Source of the DNA: an uncultured Lachnospiraceae bacterium
Lineage (GTDB): Bacteria > Bacillota > Clostridia > Lachnospirales > Lachnospiraceae
Reading direction: 5' to 3'
DNA: 25,096 nt
Assembly (NCBI GenBank): GCA_910588295.1
Contig: CAJUQO010000051.1
Coordinates: forward strand, 1-25,096
Position numbers and translations under genes: made by a program. Below, in pieces: positions 23,196-25,096 of the stretch (within the stretch, counting starts at the first letter, position 1; each line of letters starts with the position of its first letter). The notes under the pieces were generated by a model. The model ran no database searches, was not told the origin of the DNA, and worked only from the letters and a program-made list of their open reading frames with translations.

Positions 23196-24869
23196 GTGAG
23201 AACGAATCTGAGGATAGGCGAGATACTGGAGGAGAGAGGGTATGTAAATGCCCGGCAGATGGAGGAGGCGCTGGCTTACCAGAAAACGCACAGGGATAAA
23301 CGGGTGGGCCAGATCTTGATTGAGCTTGCGTTTGTGACAGAGCAGCAGGTACTGGAGGCCCTGGCCAGCAGGCTGGAGCTGGAGATCGTGGATGTAGCCT
23401 CCCAGCAGGTGGATCTGGAAGCCGTCGCCATGGTGGACAAGGATCTGGCAGAGAGGAACCTGTTTCTTCCCCTGAGCGTGAAGAACCGTACCATGGCGCT
23501 GGTGACGAACGATCCCCTGAACTATTTTGCTCTGGAGGAGGTGCGCCAGCAGACCGGCTGCTATCTGCAGATCATGCTGAGCGAGGAACAGCCTCTGCGC
23601 CAGGCGATCTCATATTATTTTGCGGAGGTGGGGGCCCGGCAGGCGGCTACCCAGGCCAACGCGGGATTTGTGACAGAGGATCTGGACGACTTGGATCTGA
23701 CGGAGCTGGAGAATGTGGACGAGGAGGCTCCGATCATCCATCTGCTCAACAGCCTGGTGGATCGGGCCATCAAGAGCAATGCCAGCGACATCCATATTGA
23801 GCCCTTTGACCGAGAGACCAAGGTGCGGATGCGTATTGACGGCGTGATTATGGATTATGTGTCCCTCCAGCGGAATGTACATCAGCCCCTGATCGCCCGT
23901 ATCAAAATCATGGCAAATCTGGATATTGCAGAGAAGAGGATTCCCCAGGACGGCCATTTCCGGGTGCGGACGGAAAACGGCCCTGTGAATGTCCGTGTTT
24001 CCCTGATGCCCACGGTGTTCGGAGAGAAAGCCGTGCTCCGGCTTTTGAGCACTACGACACAGTTGGATTACGGAGATCAGTTCGGCATGGATGACGAGAG
24101 CTACAGTCAGTTCCTGCCCCTTCTGAACAGCGCAAACGGGATCATCTACATTACAGGGCCTACCGGAAGCGGCAAATCCACGACTCTGTACATGATCCTG
24201 GAGTATCTGGCCGGGCGGATGGTCAATATCTCCACTATCGAGGATCCTGTGGAGAAAAATGTGCCGGGCATCAATCAGACCCAAGTGAACCCCGTGGCGG
24301 GCCTGAATTTCGAGGTGGGTCTGCGGGCTCTGCTCCGTCAGGATCCGGATATTATCATGGTGGGTGAGACCCGCGACGGCGAGACCGCTGAGATTTCCGT
24401 CCGCGCGGCCATCACGGGCCATGTGGTTTTGAGCACCCTGCATACCAACGACGCCGCCTCCAGTATCGTGCGTCTGGAGGACATGGGCGTGGAGAATTAC
24501 CTGATCGCCAATTCCCTGGTAGGCCTGGTGGCCCAGCGTTTAATGCGGAAGGTATGCCCCAACTGCCGCCAGGAGATGGACGCCACCCCCGAGGAGCAGA
24601 AGCTTCTGGGCAGCGATGTGAAAAAGATCCATAGGGGCCGGGGCTGTGCCCAGTGCAACAATACCGGCTACCGCGGCCGTATCGCCATCCATGAGATCAT
24701 AGCCATAGACGCTCCGCTCCGCCGCATGATCAGCGATCATGCCTCTATGGAGGAGATCGTGGCCTATGCCAAGGAGCATCAGCATATGCATACCCTGCGG
24801 GAGAACGGCCTGAAACTGGTGAAAAAGGGGGTCAGCACCCCGGAGGAGTGGTTGAAGATTTCTGTGTAA
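23196..24869 (+). CDS. pilB: Type IV pilus assembly ATPase PilB
   Basis: A 557-residue cytoplasmic hexameric ATPase that powers pilus extension. The T2SSE N-terminal domain covers about 5-150 (IGEILEERGYVNARQMEEAL..., LLxxIxFVTEQQVLEAL type). The ATPase core has SDIHIEPF (197-204), Walker A GPTGSGKSTT (321-330), Asp box STIEDPVE (346-353), Walker B IIMVGETRD (386-394) and His box GHVVLSTLHT (408-417). Zinc tetracysteine CPNC (454-457) and CAQC (484-487), characteristic of PilB/GspE and absent from PilT, follow. The start is GTG 23196 with ggagggagaggg upstream, and the N-terminus RTNLRIGEIL fits the family. It is the last gene of the operon. Confidence 0.96.
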   Translation: MRTNLRIGEILEERGYVNARQMEEALAYQKTHRDKRVGQILIELAFVTEQQVLEALASRLELEIVDVASQQVDLEAVAMVDKDLAERNLFLPLSVKNRTMALVTNDPLNYFALEEVRQQTGCYLQIMLSEEQPLRQAISYYFAEVGARQAATQANAGFVTEDLDDLDLTELENVDEEAPIIHLLNSLVDRAIKSNASDIHIEPFDRETKVRMRIDGVIMDYVSLQRNVHQPLIARIKIMANLDIAEKRIPQDGHFRVRTENGPVNVRVSLMPTVFGEKAVLRLLSTTTQLDYGDQFGMDDESYSQFLPLLNSANGIIYITGPTGSGKSTTLYMILEYLAGRMVNISTIEDPVEKNVPGINQTQVNPVAGLNFEVGLRALLRQDPDIIMVGETRDGETAEISVRAAITGHVVLSTLHTNDAASSIVRLEDMGVENYLIANSLVGLVAQRLMRKVCPNCRQEMDATPEEQKLLGSDVKKIHRGRGCAQCNNTGYRGRIAIHEIIAIDAPLRRMISDHASMEEIVAYAKEHQHMHTLRENGLKLVKKGVSTPEEWLKISV

Positions 24870-24914
24870 GTAAAAACATTTTGAGCTTCAGTTAATTTAA
24901 AAATCCGACATGGC

Positions 24915-24950
24915 AAAAGCCGGGGACTGTTCGCAGGTTCCCGGCTTTTT
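24915..24950 (+). terminator. Intrinsic terminator after pilB
   Basis: GCCGGG (24919-24924) pairs with CCCGGC (24940-24945). The stem can extend through a G-U and a bulge to a CTG/CAG arm with a TTCG loop. It is preceded by AAAA and followed by TTTTT. The A-tract means it could also stop a convergent transcript on the minus strand. It lies about 50 bp past the pilB stop. Confidence 0.85.
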
Positions 24951-25096
24951 GATGGTGAAAAGGGAAAATGGCATTCTGTGAGCTGTTTCAGTTATCAGGC
25001 ATCCTTCGGCGTCTGTTTTTCCATATATACATGTGCCAGTGTTTTTATATTAAAATTTATGGTGAATTTAGATTATCTCTTTAGAAGTTCTTATAT
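24951..25096. other. AT-rich 3' flank, no gene recognised
   Basis: Low-GC sequence after the operon terminator. A weak hairpin (CAGGC..GTCTG then TTTTT, about 24996-25020) could be a second terminator. No start codon with a ribosome site was found on either strand. Confidence 0.5.

Noticed and set aside
24995..25072. Minus-strand frame that reads like a protein C-terminus (..NIKTLAHVYMEKQTPKDA)
   Set aside because: In-frame stops lie just upstream within the window and there is no usable start. At best a relic of a convergent gene.

Overview
The window looks like a chromosomal piece of a Gram-positive, monoderm Clostridia, most likely Lachnospiraceae. This is inferred from the moderately high-GC, Clostridia-like coding style, the strong AGGAGG-type ribosome sites, the AgrA/ComE-like two-component pair, and a type IV pilus (T4P) operon that has no PilQ or PilP outer-membrane parts. 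No rRNA, tRNA or CRISPR is visible, and the species cannot be named from this sequence.

Layout. Positions 1-2100 are an AT-richer, worn flank: a frameshifted IS3-family transposase fragment, an intact thymidylate kinase gene (tmk), and, on the minus strand, the decayed remains of a GHKL histidine kinase and a LytTR response regulator. From 2108 onwards everything is on the plus strand: an intact LytTR response regulator, a membrane GHKL histidine kinase, then pilT. Next comes one gene of 10 kb (5476-15549) for a 3357-residue protein that starts with a textbook type IV prepilin leader. Three small prepilin-like genes follow, tightly packed with ATGA/GTGA stop-start overlaps. After a 245-bp structured leader come the major pilin, a pilin-like protein without a leader peptide, prepilin peptidase (pilD), pilC, a pilM-pilN fusion, a pilO-like gene and pilB. 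A strong intrinsic terminator at about 24915-24950 ends the operon.

How the genes fit together. PilD would cleave the prepilins. PilB would drive assembly through PilC and the PilM/N/O alignment complex, and PilT would retract the fibre. The three short pseudopilins probably form an initiating tip complex. The giant pseudopilin, with about 34 GLUG-type glycine repeats followed by a series of Ig/FN3-like beta modules and no cell-wall anchor, would be displayed by the pilus as a very large adhesin. The adjacent two-component pair is a plausible local regulator, possibly sensing a peptide.

The main point of interest is the giant modular pilin as part of an otherwise complete T4P machine. Secondary points are the PilM-PilN fusion, the leaderless pilin-like gene, the structured leader before the major pilin, and glycine tails that double as ribosome-binding sites.
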